A DNA stretch of 64,000 nt from Chitinophaga niastensis (lineage in GTDB: Bacteria > Bacteroidota > Bacteroidia > Chitinophagales > Chitinophagaceae). Shown here one piece after another: positions 51,684 to 60,910 of this stretch. Within the stretch, counting starts at the first letter, position 1; the number at the start of each line of letters is the position of its first letter. The DNA is taken from contig NZ_PYAW01000005.1 of the NCBI RefSeq assembly GCF_003014755.1, forward strand, positions 62,001 to 126,000. Direction: 5' to 3'. Position numbers and translations under genes: made by a program. The notes beneath the pieces are model-generated. The model saw only the letters and a list, made by a program, of their open reading frames with translations. It searched no databases and had not been told where the DNA came from.

Positions 51684-54600
51684 TTATCTGATCAGAATAA
51701 TACTGCCTTTGTATTGAAATTTTTCACCACTTTCACACACTGTTTGCATGAAGTAGATATAGGTCCCTATGGGCGCTTCCTGGTTTTTACTGCGGCCGTC
51801 CCAGCCTGCTGATGGCGCATTCACAGGGAAGTGGGTATTCTCAAATATAAGCTTGCCCCACCGGTCATAAATACGCATCCATTCAATTTCTTTTACGCCC
51901 TTTCCTTTGGGATAAATGGTTTCATTCAGCCCGTCATGGTTAGGTGTAAAGGCATTGGGCATAAATACTGCTCCCTGGTTGCAGACAATATGTACTATTA
52001 TGTCGTCCGATGCTTTGCAGCCATAGATATTTTCTACCTCTAAATGGTAGCTGGTAGTCAGGTTGGGGATGGCCCGTGTACGCTGACAGGTAGCACAATC
52101 CAGGTAATCAGGCGGCGACCAGCGCCAGCGCACCACATCACTGCTGTTGTTACTAACCAGGTATACAGGGGTACCGGCCATTACTTCCTGGTCGGGCCCT
52201 GCATTCACAAAAGGCATCGGGCTTACTTTTACATTCACGGAGGTATGGTCTGAAAAGCAGCCCTCTTTATCATAACCGGTCACATTGTATACATAACTGC
52301 CGGCACTGGTAATTACAATATTGGGGGCGGCACTGGAAGGGTTGTCAATACCAGTACCCTCCCACGTATATTTATCGGCACCGGATACGTGGAGTGAAAG
52401 TTTATCACCCAAACATAATGCAGTATCAGGACCGGCCTGTATAGTGAAAGGTTGTACCACCCGGATTTCCACCTGATCATTGTTCACGCAGCCATTGTTA
52501 TCAGTCCCTTTTACTTTATAAGTAGTAGTTACAACGGGGCTGGCTTTCGGGTTAGCGCTGGATGGATTATCCAGGCCTGTGGCGGGTGTCCATTCATAAG
52601 TGTTGCCGCCGCTGGCGTGCAATATAATTGTGTTTTTTAAGCAGATAAAGTCAGCCGCTGCGCTGGCTTTAATATCCGGTAATGGTAGTACACTGATGGG
52701 GTGAAATACTTTGTCTGAGCATCCCTCTTTGCTGGTAACGGTAAGGGCTATATTATAATTAGCAGGCGTTGAGAAGGTTTGTGGCGCCGGTTGTTGTTGA
52801 GTAGAAACAGCACCATTACCAAAGTTCCAATTCCAGGTTACATCCGTGGCTTTAGTAACACCACCGCCCAATGTAACGGGCACTCCCAGGCAGGCCTTGT
52901 CCGGACCCGTGATAGCGGCTAACGGTGTGGGATATACGTTAACGGTTGCTTTCGCAGTTTGTACACAACCATATACCGTAGTGGCCAACAAACTGAATGC
53001 ATAGGTGCCCGTTTTATTCAGGTAAAATTCAGGTGTGGCCGTGTTAATTCCTTTTGGATGAAGAGAAGGATCGTATGTCCATTTATAGGTGCCGGGGATG
53101 CCCAGCGTATCGATGGAAAAGCTGTTGAGTTTAGGTGCAAAGAAAAGTGTTCCTGTGTCGCAGAACAAACCAGGCGAGAAATTCATTTTTATATCCAGCT
53201 GATCTATTACGATCGGATGATCCAGGTAGGCGCTGCCTTTACACCCTGCATCATCTTTCAGCAGGAGGCGTGGTTTATAAATCCCGGGTGTTCTAAAGGT
53301 ATGTTTTATCTGCAGGGCATTCGTTTGTTCAACAAAACCATCAGTAAAGTCCCAATTGAACGTGGTGGCGCCATGTGGCTGGATAGTGAATTCAATTTCC
53401 TTCTCCAGGCAGCCACCTGTTGCATTGGTTTGTATCTCTGCCAAAGGGCCTTTTACAATCACTGTTTCCTGCACTTCATCTTCTATGCCATCTTTTCCCT
53501 TTACTTTTAAAATTACAGTATAACGTCCTGGTGTGATATAGGTATGTATCGGGTTAATCTGATCAGAAGTATTGCCATCACCAAAATCCCAGAAGTAGGA
53601 AACTGCGTTAAAAGAGATGTTACTGAAGCGGAACAACATAGGAGCACAGTTGCCGCCGTTTACGAAAGAAGAGGTATAGTTGAAACCAGCCAATACGGGA
53701 GATACTTTAATTGACTTTCCTGCTTCATCTTTACAGCCATGATTATCCATGATCTGCAGCTTTACTGCATACACGCCTTTATTGGGATAGTTATGAATAA
53801 CGTTTTGAGGTGCAGTGGAAGTATTACCATCTCCAAAATTCCAGCGGATAGAAACAATCTTACCACCTGTTTCTGAGGAGGTATTGGTAAAGGACACATT
53901 GCTTCCAGGTTTTACCAGGTAGCTATCCGCGTAAAAACCAGCATTGGGACCATTCACCTGTAATTTTTTTCCACTATAGGTATTTACACAACCATCCTTA
54001 TCAGTTACGGTTACAACGGGATTAATATTGGTTGCTGCCTTTGTGTAGATATGCCTGAAAGGTCCGGTGGTAAAGGTTTCAACAGGTGTGCTGTCGCCGA
54101 AGTTCCATTCCCATTTTTTAATGCCGCTGCTGTTGGTAACGTCTGTCGCATCTGTGAAGGTAACTTCGGTGCCACGGCATGGAATGGTACCCGGTAGTTT
54201 ATAGTTTGCCAGCGGACCACGAACGGAAATATTTATCACATTGCTGGTGTCATAACAGCCCAGCTGGTTAAGGGCAAGCATGCGGATGGACTTTTTCCCC
54301 GGTGGAATATCGGTATACTTATGGCTTCTGTCACTATTGCCCGATACAAATTTCGTACTGTCATTCAGTTGCCAATGGAAAGGAGCTGAGGAGTAAATAG
54401 CATAATCTGCTTTAGTGATGTCCGCAGTAAGGATTTCATTACTGCAAAGTGTGGTTTTGTCAGTAGTGATGGTGACTGGTGAAGCGGTAATGATCTTTGT
54501 ATTTGCACTGAGATGCGTTGTACAGGTACCATCAGCGGTGGTCAGTTGTATCGTATAATTACCTGCTGCAGGATAAGTATGCGTGACAGTATTACTATGG

Positions 54601-56576
54601 ATGGTATAGGAGGTATCTTTTCCATCACCCCAGCTCCATTTCCAGCTATTGGCGCCCAAAGAAAATTCGTTGACGCTGATGGTGGTGCGATTGCCACAAT
54701 TGATGGGGTCAATCCTGAACCGGGGGAAAGGATTGATGGCTTTGATATACCCCTTTTTGATAACGGTAGTGGAGCAGGTATGATTCCATACCGTTAAACT
54801 AATATCATAAGTGCCGGGTGCTGTATAACTATGTGTAGCAGTTTGCGTATTGCCGGAATTACCACTTTTGTCGCCAAAATTCCATACCCACCGGTCCCCT
54901 ATATCAGACTTGCCGATGAATGTAGCAGTGTTATTGCCGCAAACGACCGGTGCATCAGGCGAACTGAAATCCGGTATGGGCTTTTTATATATTTCCATGT
55001 CACTGCTGCACCTTACTTTTCCTGTGCAGCCTTTCGTCGTAGTATATTCAAGGTATACCACATAAGTGCCTGCTTTGGCATATACGTGTTTGGGCGTTGC
55101 GTCAGTGGATATAGGAGAACCGTCACCAAAGTCCCACGCATAATTTTTTATCTGACCATTGTTGCTGGTAGCGCTGAAAACAGTGGCCAGTTCCTCGCAA
55201 CCGCTCACATTGCTGGCATTGGCTGTTATTTGGGTAGAGGGAAAATTCACAAACCCATAGAAGGTAGTGGTACAGCCTGCGGCACTGGTTGCCAGGAGAA
55301 TGACTTTATAGTATCCTTCTGCCAGGTAAGTATGCGCGGGCGTTTGCTGTGCAGAACTTTGCTGGTCGCCGAACAACCATTTCCAGCTGGTGGCGCCGGT
55401 TGTATTGTCCTTGAAATGTACGGTAGCAGGCACATTACATATGGATGCGTAGTCGGAGCTGGGTAGTCCCACTGGTGAAGGGTTTACATTCACTACTTTT
55501 TCCACTACATCTTTACAGTTGCCATACATGGTGGTCAGTTTTACTTTTAGCGGACCTGCTGTTTGGGCAGTATAGTTAACACTATCGCTTGCCCCTCCGT
55601 AGCTTTGATCGTTAAATTCCCAGGCAATGCTTTGCGGTCTTGCCGGTGAAAATACTCCTCGATAGGTTGCAGGGCTATTCGTACAAACCGGGGTAGGGAC
55701 CGTCAGGCTGGTGGCGTAATTACCCACAGTGATATCATTTATTGTTTTGGTGGAAGTACAACCCAGCTCATTCGCTACCGTTAATTTTATGCTATGCGTG
55801 CCTTTGGTAATAAAAGTATGCGCACCGGGATCTTTAAGATGACTGATAGTACCATCATCAAATTCCCACTTGTACGTGATGTTTCCGGTAGCAATGGATG
55901 TATTGGTGAATAGCACATCCGCCGGCGCAGTACAAAACACTTTTTCTGCTACGTTAAAATCCGCATTGACAATGGGCTCTGCATCTACGGCTTTGTCCTT
56001 TTGTTTAAAACTCGTACAACCGTAACTGTTAGTAACGGTGAGGACTATACCATAAATACCGGCCTGGTTATATGTATGCGAGGTACTGCTCCCTCCGTTT
56101 AATGCCACATTACCGTCCCCGAAATCCCAGCTGAAGCGTTGAAGGGTGCCATCTCCCGGTTGGGATTTATCTGTAAAGGTGGTAACAAAAGGTACGCAGT
56201 TTTTTGTACCGGAAATGCTGAAATCCACAACAGGATTTGCTCTTACATGGATGTAAGCGGCCTTCGTTTCCTGTACACTGCTGCTATCAGCATAGGTTAC
56301 TTTGAGCGTTACTGTGTATGCTCCGGGAATTACATAAGTAGCCCTTGGATTTTGCTCTATTGAAGTAGATCCATTCCCAAAGCTCCATAGCCAGGAAACC
56401 GGGCTGCCGGTAGACTTATCTGTAAAGGTAGTGATGAGTGATTCGCACTCACTGAGGCTACTGGCACTAAAGTCAGCTTTTTGTTGTGCATTTGCGCCCG
56501 ATATGATGAAACAACTTACGAACAGGCACAACAGCACGGAGCCGGCATATTGGGACTTGATGGGGAGCAAGAACAT
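51684..56576 (-). CDS. Giant PKD-repeat surface protein with gliding-motility C-terminal domain (T9SS cargo)
   Basis: A 1630-residue secreted protein. A signal peptide (ending about SGANAQQ) is followed by roughly a dozen or more PKD domains, each with WxFGDG-type cores (WSFGNG, WDFGDGNVAL, WKWSWGDGKD, WNFGDGNTST, YFWDFGDGNTSD, NWNFGNGA). Ig/SprB-like modules follow (YEWTPATGLDNPSSANPKAS). The last ~95 residues are a type B gliding-motility-associated C-terminal domain (NAFTPNHDGLNE, MRIYDRWGKLIFEN, GWDGRSKNQEAPIGTYIYFM), the signal for type IX secretion and surface display. It is probably an adhesin or a structural surface protein and ends close to the convergent aceA stop. Confidence 0.92.
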   Translation of the reverse strand: MFLLPIKSQYAGSVLLCLFVSCFIISGANAQQKADFSASSLSECESLITTFTDKSTGSPVSWLWSFGNGSTSIEQNPRATYVIPGAYTVTLKVTYADSSSVQETKAAYIHVRANPVVDFSISGTKNCVPFVTTFTDKSQPGDGTLQRFSWDFGDGNVALNGGSSTSHTYNQAGIYGIVLTVTNSYGCTSFKQKDKAVDAEPIVNADFNVAEKVFCTAPADVLFTNTSIATGNITYKWEFDDGTISHLKDPGAHTFITKGTHSIKLTVANELGCTSTKTINDITVGNYATSLTVPTPVCTNSPATYRGVFSPARPQSIAWEFNDQSYGGASDSVNYTAQTAGPLKVKLTTMYGNCKDVVEKVVNVNPSPVGLPSSDYASICNVPATVHFKDNTTGATSWKWLFGDQQSSAQQTPAHTYLAEGYYKVILLATSAAGCTTTFYGFVNFPSTQITANASNVSGCEELATVFSATSNNGQIKNYAWDFGDGSPISTDATPKHVYAKAGTYVVYLEYTTTKGCTGKVRCSSDMEIYKKPIPDFSSPDAPVVCGNNTATFIGKSDIGDRWVWNFGDKSGNSGNTQTATHSYTAPGTYDISLTVWNHTCSTTVIKKGYIKAINPFPRFRIDPINCGNRTTISVNEFSLGANSWKWSWGDGKDTSYTIHSNTVTHTYPAAGNYTIQLTTADGTCTTHLSANTKIITASPVTITTDKTTLCSNEILTADITKADYAIYSSAPFHWQLNDSTKFVSGNSDRSHKYTDIPPGKKSIRMLALNQLGCYDTSNVINISVRGPLANYKLPGTIPCRGTEVTFTDATDVTNSSGIKKWEWNFGDSTPVETFTTGPFRHIYTKAATNINPVVTVTDKDGCVNTYSGKKLQVNGPNAGFYADSYLVKPGSNVSFTNTSSETGGKIVSIRWNFGDGNTSTAPQNVIHNYPNKGVYAVKLQIMDNHGCKDEAGKSIKVSPVLAGFNYTSSFVNGGNCAPMLFRFSNISFNAVSYFWDFGDGNTSDQINPIHTYITPGRYTVILKVKGKDGIEDEVQETVIVKGPLAEIQTNATGGCLEKEIEFTIQPHGATTFNWDFTDGFVEQTNALQIKHTFRTPGIYKPRLLLKDDAGCKGSAYLDHPIVIDQLDIKMNFSPGLFCDTGTLFFAPKLNSFSIDTLGIPGTYKWTYDPSLHPKGINTATPEFYLNKTGTYAFSLLATTVYGCVQTAKATVNVYPTPLAAITGPDKACLGVPVTLGGGVTKATDVTWNWNFGNGAVSTQQQPAPQTFSTPANYNIALTVTSKEGCSDKVFHPISVLPLPDIKASAAADFICLKNTIILHASGGNTYEWTPATGLDNPSSANPKASPVVTTTYKVKGTDNNGCVNNDQVEIRVVQPFTIQAGPDTALCLGDKLSLHVSGADKYTWEGTGIDNPSSAAPNIVITSAGSYVYNVTGYDKEGCFSDHTSVNVKVSPMPFVNAGPDQEVMAGTPVYLVSNNSSDVVRWRWSPPDYLDCATCQRTRAIPNLTTSYHLEVENIYGCKASDDIIVHIVCNQGAVFMPNAFTPNHDGLNETIYPKGKGVKEIEWMRIYDRWGKLIFENTHFPVNAPSAGWDGRSKNQEAPIGTYIYFMQTVCESGEKFQYKGSIILIR

Positions 56577-56710
56577 TCGATTTAGGAGTCTATGCTAATT
56601 ATAAGTCTGTATACTAATTATTGTTTTTCACAGGAATTGTTCCTGCCATGGCTTAAAGATCAGATTCATCAGGTTAACAAATTTCTTAGCTGCTTTGTTG
56701 CTTTTACCCA

Positions 56711-56746
56711 AAAAGAAGAAGCCACCTCAATTATTTTTGAGATGGC
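56711..56746 (-). terminator. Terminator for the secreted lipoprotein gene
   Basis: On the minus strand a 10-base-pair stem (gccatctcaa / ttgaggtggc, one wobble pair in RNA) with a 6-base loop is followed by ttcttctttt. It lies about 90 bases after the stop codon of the gene at 56834. Confidence 0.65.
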
Positions 56747-56833
56747 TGCTTCCTACCCGGGATCTGGTAATTGCTGTTTAAATTTTGGAAAGTAGATTGT
56801 CCGGTTTAATAAAACCAGGCAGTTAAAAAGTGA

Positions 56834-57811
56834 TTAATAATACAGATCTACAATGCCGTTAGGCGTTCCCGGCGTTACGATAGTGGCATGTTGTCCGCAA
56901 TCGGTAACAGCATTTACTGCGTGCCAGGATAAAGGCGCCTGTGCACTGCCCACTCTCAGCTCAATAGCACTCAGCCTGGTTTTGCTGGTTGCAGGGTAAT
57001 CAGTACATGTACTCACACCATATGCCTCCAAAGACTCAGCAGCCCAGTAAAGCTTCGCAATATTATTTACAGTTAAAGTAATGGCAGGATAACCTGCAAA
57101 TGCGGAAGTATAATTGTAGTGGCTGCCTGAAGTGCCGGTGAGTGTCATTATGCCCTGTAAATTGGTACCCGGATTAACAGGGATCAGGTTACTGAACAAA
57201 GCGGTACCGTTTGATCCATCAACATACCAGTTGGCAATAGCCCAGTAATTACCGCCGCCTGCTGCTGATGGGCCCCACTGCAGCACTGGCTGTAGTATAT
57301 AGGATGAATTTTGTAACCCGTTGAAAATAAAAATAGTCTGACCGGAATTAGTGGAAGGAGCCGGTGGCACCACCCAATTGGTGTTGAAATAAGAAATAGG
57401 GGTGGAAGAGGGATTACTCCAATAAGTATAAGTAATCCAGCCAGATCCGAGCGGCAGTATCCTGTGGGCAGGTACATTAACATTGCCCGGATAATCGGGG
57501 GCATTGCCGCCTTTATTTTCAACAACGCCGTAATCGCTGATCACCTTACCATTAAGATTATCAATCTTACGGAGCCTGTTGTCTGCTCCACTTAAATGGT
57601 GCCCGTTCTCAACCAGGGCAACTTTTGTTTTGGGCCTCCAACCACCTGGAGTAAGTACTTCATCTTCATGAAGTAATGAAGGATTAATACTACTAGCTAC
57701 CGTTTGGGTAGTTAATGTATTATCGCCGGTGTTTTTTGCCTGTTCTTTCCGGCAGGAAGTAAAGATTAGAATGCTCATCAACAATAAGGCTGATACGATA
57801 TGTTTGCTCAT
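56834..57811 (-). CDS. Secreted lipoprotein of unknown function with concanavalin-like features
   Basis: A 325-residue lipoprotein (lipobox FTSC, Cys about residue 20). The N-terminal ~110 residues are probably a linker or propeptide-like region (LTPGGWRPKTKVALVENGHH). From about 115 on there is a beta-rich domain: WITYTYWSNPSSTPISYFNT, WVVPPAPSTNSGQTIFIFNG, YILQPVLQWGPSAAGGGNYW. Two cysteines (STCTDYP, TDCGQH) near the C-terminus may form a disulfide. The FIFNG...LQPVLQWG pattern recalls concanavalin-like proteins of fungi and actinobacteria whose function is not established. It is monocistronic. Confidence 0.55.
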   Translation of the reverse strand: MSKHIVSALLLMSILIFTSCRKEQAKNTGDNTLTTQTVASSINPSLLHEDEVLTPGGWRPKTKVALVENGHHLSGADNRLRKIDNLNGKVISDYGVVENKGGNAPDYPGNVNVPAHRILPLGSGWITYTYWSNPSSTPISYFNTNWVVPPAPSTNSGQTIFIFNGLQNSSYILQPVLQWGPSAAGGGNYWAIANWYVDGSNGTALFSNLIPVNPGTNLQGIMTLTGTSGSHYNYTSAFAGYPAITLTVNNIAKLYWAAESLEAYGVSTCTDYPATSKTRLSAIELRVGSAQAPLSWHAVNAVTDCGQHATIVTPGTPNGIVDLYY

Positions 57812-58133
57812 AAATAGGGGAGATGATAAAAGTGAATAAATGAAGAAAATGACGATTCCGGGTTTACAGCAATACTATCACTAAAGTACTTTAAATGATT
57901 GCAGGCAGCTCGCATGGGAAAAGGAGCATTTGAGGAGATCTTAAGGAGAAAACAATTACAGGGAATAGTATAGCTATATCATTTGATCAATGATAAAACA
58001 GACCAAACAAAAATATACCTGTGATGAAGTCTTTTTACGCTCAGATAAGTAGCATACAAACTTCACCGCAGGTATATAACTCAGTCACTTTTTACAATCC
58101 TGTCAGCTTACACTAACAGGTTGTTGCTAATCA
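57812..58133. other. Gene-free spacer with an imperfect long hairpin
   Basis: No gene is visible. At about 58018-58074 acctgtgatgaag and cttcaccgcaggt can pair (11 standard pairs, one wobble, one mismatch) around a 28-base loop, downstream of the lanthipeptide gene. This may be its terminator or a stabilising structure. Confidence 0.35.
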
Positions 58134-58298
58134 TTAAACACACCAACAAGTTCTCCATTCAGAATAAGGAATACAGGTGTTAGGAGGGCAGGAATAAGAA
58201 AGGCTTTTACCGCCTTTTACCTGGTTCTGGCTGGCAGCATCAAGACTTGCAATTTTGATTTTACTCAAGGTTAGCTTTTTTGTTGTTACTTTTTTCAT
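58134..58298 (-). CDS. Class I lanthipeptide precursor (orphan)
   Basis: A short 54-residue gene on the minus strand. The leader (residues 1-30, starting MKKVTTKKLTLSKIKIASL and ending QNQVKGG) has the Bacteroidota class I lanthipeptide pattern: Lys-rich start, L-x-L-S-K-x-K-I-A-S-L core and double glycine. The 24-residue core has four Cys (37, 42, 51, 53) and several Ser/Thr (S32, S34, S36, T41, S46, T50), ideal for lanthionine rings, and two Trp (48, 52). ATG 58298 is the only sensible start. No LanB, LanC or transporter gene lies beside it. The LanC-like/C39-exporter operon 24-32 kb away, or enzymes outside the window, might serve it. The peptide would be cut after Gly30. Confidence 0.8.
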   Translation of the reverse strand: MKKVTTKKLTLSKIKIASLDAASQNQVKGGKSLSYSCPPNTCIPYSEWRTCWCV

Positions 58299-58544
58299 GG
58301 AAATTACGGGTTTGGTTTAGAATAAATAATAGTTATTGAATATTGGGATTTTTATAATTGATAGACGGGAATCCCTTGGCAGCAAATAAGGACGCCGATA
58401 TCATTTGATGGCTAATAGGTTCACACAATAGCTTGCACTGCCTGAATATGAATATAGTGTGATTTTATTAAAAAAACGCATTATCGGTTTTTTTTATTTT
58501 ATCTGCGGTATAAATAAGTATCTCGTCTTTTTATTATTTACGCT
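58299..58544. other. A/T-rich upstream region of the lanthipeptide gene
   Basis: No gene is seen. The stretch must carry the minus-strand promoter of the lanthipeptide precursor, but no exact TAnnTTTG was found. Confidence 0.3.
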
Positions 58545-59147
58545 TTATAAACCTTTTCCTTTGCTTACCCAGTTATTATTTTTAATACAAAAGCGGTAAG
58601 GGAGATAAGCATCCTCTCCGGCGTATTGCACACCTACACGGGTAGAAACAGACACAAGATTATCATTAATTTGGGCAGCTTGTTCAATCCAGATTTTATT
58701 TCCGGTTAAACTTTCACCATTCATGCCGGAGTTTATGCCTAAAGCTTTACTAAGATTGCCTGGTCCCGCTGTGAGTTGAGCACCGGCTTTATTATTATAC
58801 CGCATTTTCATCATGCCAATACCATCAACGGGTTCCAGGGCCCGGATTAATACAGCATGTGGGGTGTTTTCAACACTGGTAACAACATTAAAGAGATAGT
58901 GGATACCGTAACATAAATACACATAAGCTACTCCGCCAGGCATATACATTGTTGCTGTGCGTTTTGTCCGGCGATTGTTCCATGCATGAGATGCTTTATC
59001 GTTAATGCCGGCATAAGCTTCCGTTTCTACTATAATACCAGCCGTGCGCACGCCGTCAATTGCGGTTACCAAAATTTTACCCAGCAATTGTCGTGCAATA
59101 GCGGTTACATCTTTTTGTTGATAAAATGCTGTTTGAAGTTTAGCCAT
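58545..59147 (-). CDS. 3-methyladenine DNA glycosylase (AAG/MPG family)
   Basis: A 200-residue base-excision-repair enzyme that removes alkylated purines. ATG 59147 is chosen because the family starts near LQTAFYQQKDVTAIARQLLG. Key parts are IIVETEAYAGINDKASHAWN with the catalytic Glu, RTATMYMPGGVAYVYLCYGI, HYLFNVVTSVE, AVLIRALEPVDG and LTAGPGNLSKALGI. All conserved blocks are present, so the enzyme should be active. The neighbouring genes (VOC protein, AraC regulator) run in the same direction with a 108-base gap, so a stand-alone unit is likely. Confidence 0.93.
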   Translation of the reverse strand: MAKLQTAFYQQKDVTAIARQLLGKILVTAIDGVRTAGIIVETEAYAGINDKASHAWNNRRTKRTATMYMPGGVAYVYLCYGIHYLFNVVTSVENTPHAVLIRALEPVDGIGMMKMRYNNKAGAQLTAGPGNLSKALGINSGMNGESLTGNKIWIEQAAQINDNLVSVSTRVGVQYAGEDAYLPYRFCIKNNNWVSKGKGL

Positions 59148-59255
59148 TCCGCTTGGTTTCCTTACTACAGGGATTATGAATCGTGATATAATTCTTAAAG
59201 AAGGTATCACGATTCGTCTTTTCAGATTTACAGCAGCAATTTATGCAAATATTCC

Positions 59256-59660
59256 TTAATCAAGTTTTGCGAGTGAAAACCAGTTACCCGAATCGTCTTT
59301 AAATATTGCTTCAGTACCGTAGAATTCTTTTTTAGGTGCCTTGGTAAATTCAACACCTTTTGCTTTTAGTTCTTCATATGTTGCAAAGATGTTGCTGCAG
59401 GTAAAAAGACCTACACCAAAAGTTCCTTTTGTTATAAGGTCTTTCATGGTCTCAGCTGCTTCTTTGGAGAACATATGCGTTGTTATCGGTGTTAATGTTA
59501 TTTCAAAACCCGGTTGTTCTGGTGGAGAAACTGTGAGCCAACGATCTTTACCCATTGGTACATCTGTTATAACTTTAAATCCGAGTTTATTAGTGTAGAA
59601 GTCGTAAGCACTGTTCTGGTCGAGAACGTAGAGGCTCACATGTGTCATTTTAGTTATCAT
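59256..59660 (-). CDS. VOC-family (glyoxalase/bleomycin resistance-like) protein
   Basis: A 134-residue single-domain VOC protein from ATG 59660. Features are MTHVSLYVLDQNSAYDFYTN, KLGFKVITDVPMGKDRWLTV, GFEITLTP, FTCSNIFATYEELKAKGVEF and AIFKDDSGNWFSLAKLD. The metal-ligand positions His (MTHVSLYV) and the C-terminal Asp/Ser region suggest a dioxygenase, isomerase or binding role. The substrate is unknown. The AraC regulator encoded 41 bases upstream on the same strand probably controls it, a pairing common in Bacteroidota. Confidence 0.88.
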   Translation of the reverse strand: MITKMTHVSLYVLDQNSAYDFYTNKLGFKVITDVPMGKDRWLTVSPPEQPGFEITLTPITTHMFSKEAAETMKDLITKGTFGVGLFTCSNIFATYEELKAKGVEFTKAPKKEFYGTEAIFKDDSGNWFSLAKLD

Positions 59661-59701
59661 GGCTTTGCGTTTTAATTGTTTACGCAAAGGACAGTTATAA
59701 A

Positions 59702-60154
59702 TTAAAAATCCGGTTCTCTAAAATTGCTATTTTTAATCCAACCGTTTTTTTCAGCAAAGCAACCCGGAATAAAGTCTAAAGGTGCGTTGACTATTTGTGC
59801 TTTTATTTTTTGGTGCTGCATTAAATATATGGAAGGGGTTATACCTACAATACGCTTAAATAATCCGCTGAAAGAACTTAAACTTTCAAACCCGATAGCA
59901 TAACAAACTTCAGAAACAGGTATGTCAGCTTTCAATAATTCCATTGCTTTTTCAATTCTAACAACAATCAAATATTGATGTGGTGTTTTCTGGTAAATAT
60001 TTTTGAACTGCCTGATGAAATGAAATTTAGAAAAGCATGCTTCATCAGCGATGTTATCAAGGTCAATGTTATCTGCATAGTGGGTGTCAATGAAAAGTTT
60101 TGCCTGAACTAATCGCCTGTATAAATATATTTTAGGATATTGATCATTGATCAT
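59702..60154 (-). CDS. Short AraC-family transcriptional regulator
   Basis: A 150-residue regulator made almost only of the AraC DNA-binding domain: YADNIDLDNIADEACFSKFH, FIRQFKNIYQKTPHQYLIVV, IPVSEVCYAIGFESLSSFSG and LFKRIVGITPSIYL. There is no N-terminal ligand domain. It lies 41 bases before the VOC gene on the same strand and probably controls that gene and itself. Confidence 0.88.
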   Translation of the reverse strand: MINDQYPKIYLYRRLVQAKLFIDTHYADNIDLDNIADEACFSKFHFIRQFKNIYQKTPHQYLIVVRIEKAMELLKADIPVSEVCYAIGFESLSSFSGLFKRIVGITPSIYLMQHQKIKAQIVNAPLDFIPGCFAEKNGWIKNSNFREPDF

Positions 60155-60560
60155 TTTAGGGCCTTTTTATTGCTGCTAACTTTTTGAGGTGAAAAACCAT
60201 CAATAGATACCGATATGTTTAAAATGAGCTTCCTCACAATCATATTGCTTTAATTCCAATATTAATTAATTATAACAAAGTTATCGTACTAAGCTTAATT
60301 AAAGGGGGTGTGGTTGTGACTACTTAAGGGGCAAATCAGGACATATAATGCGTAATACCTTATTCAGAAGGTTATCCTCTATACGGAAGAAGCAACAGAA
60401 GTTGTTATTAAAATAAAAAAGCGGGATACCTGCCATAAGAAAGTGTTTGGGCCTGTCTGGATCAACATTGACTCAATCGCCCCTGTAAATTGACGCATTT
60501 ACCTCCTCCGTTATTAAGTATTTCGGCGTAAGTTTGTTCCGTCAAAAAACAGCGCATCAC
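60155..60560. other. Spacer with a possible gene remnant
   Basis: A frame of about 45 codons ending with the stop at about 60494 (YTEEATEVVIKIKKRDTC) reads like the C-terminus of a protein but has no start. It may be a decayed gene. Nothing else is visible. Confidence 0.25.
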
Positions 60561-60683
60561 ATGCAACCCGTATCCTTAATGATTATATTTCTATTGATGT
60601 TAACATATTTTCAAATGAATGCACAACGAGAACAAACAGGCCACTATGCGGCAGTGAATGGTTTAACTTTAGCAACCCGATAA
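60561..60683 (+). pseudogene. 5' remnant of an alpha/beta-hydrolase-like secreted gene
   Basis: A 40-codon frame starts with a signal peptide (MQPVSLMIIFLLMLTYFQ) and continues TGHYAAVNGLTL before a stop. GHYAxVNGL is the usual beginning of secreted alpha/beta hydrolases in this phylum, which then run for about 250 more residues. The rest is missing. Downstream, up to about 60830, a second short open stretch (YLFTGKIIAFTDIAMILTGR) may be debris of another gene. Confidence 0.4.
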
Positions 60684-60910
60684 ACATACTTTATACCTTT
60701 TTACCGGCAAAATCATAGCTTTCACCGATATAGCAATGATCTTAACCGGGCGCCTCTTTAACAAAATAAAAGCGAAAGGTAACTTTGATTACACATTTGA
60801 AAGAGGTATTCAAGAAAATTAGCCAGCTTGCTGACCTATCCCGGCATCTGAAAAAATGAAATTTAATCCTGTAGAAACATTCAATTTTACGAATCTCCAA
60901 AGTAAATATT

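Noticed and set aside
54831..55466. A 211-codon plus-strand frame inside the PKD-protein gene
   Set aside because: It is an antisense shadow of the repeat-rich PKD gene, with no coherent domain and low-complexity composition.
60350..60494. A start-less frame of about 45 codons before the hydrolase remnant
   Set aside because: It has no start codon and no recognisable family; kept only as possible debris.
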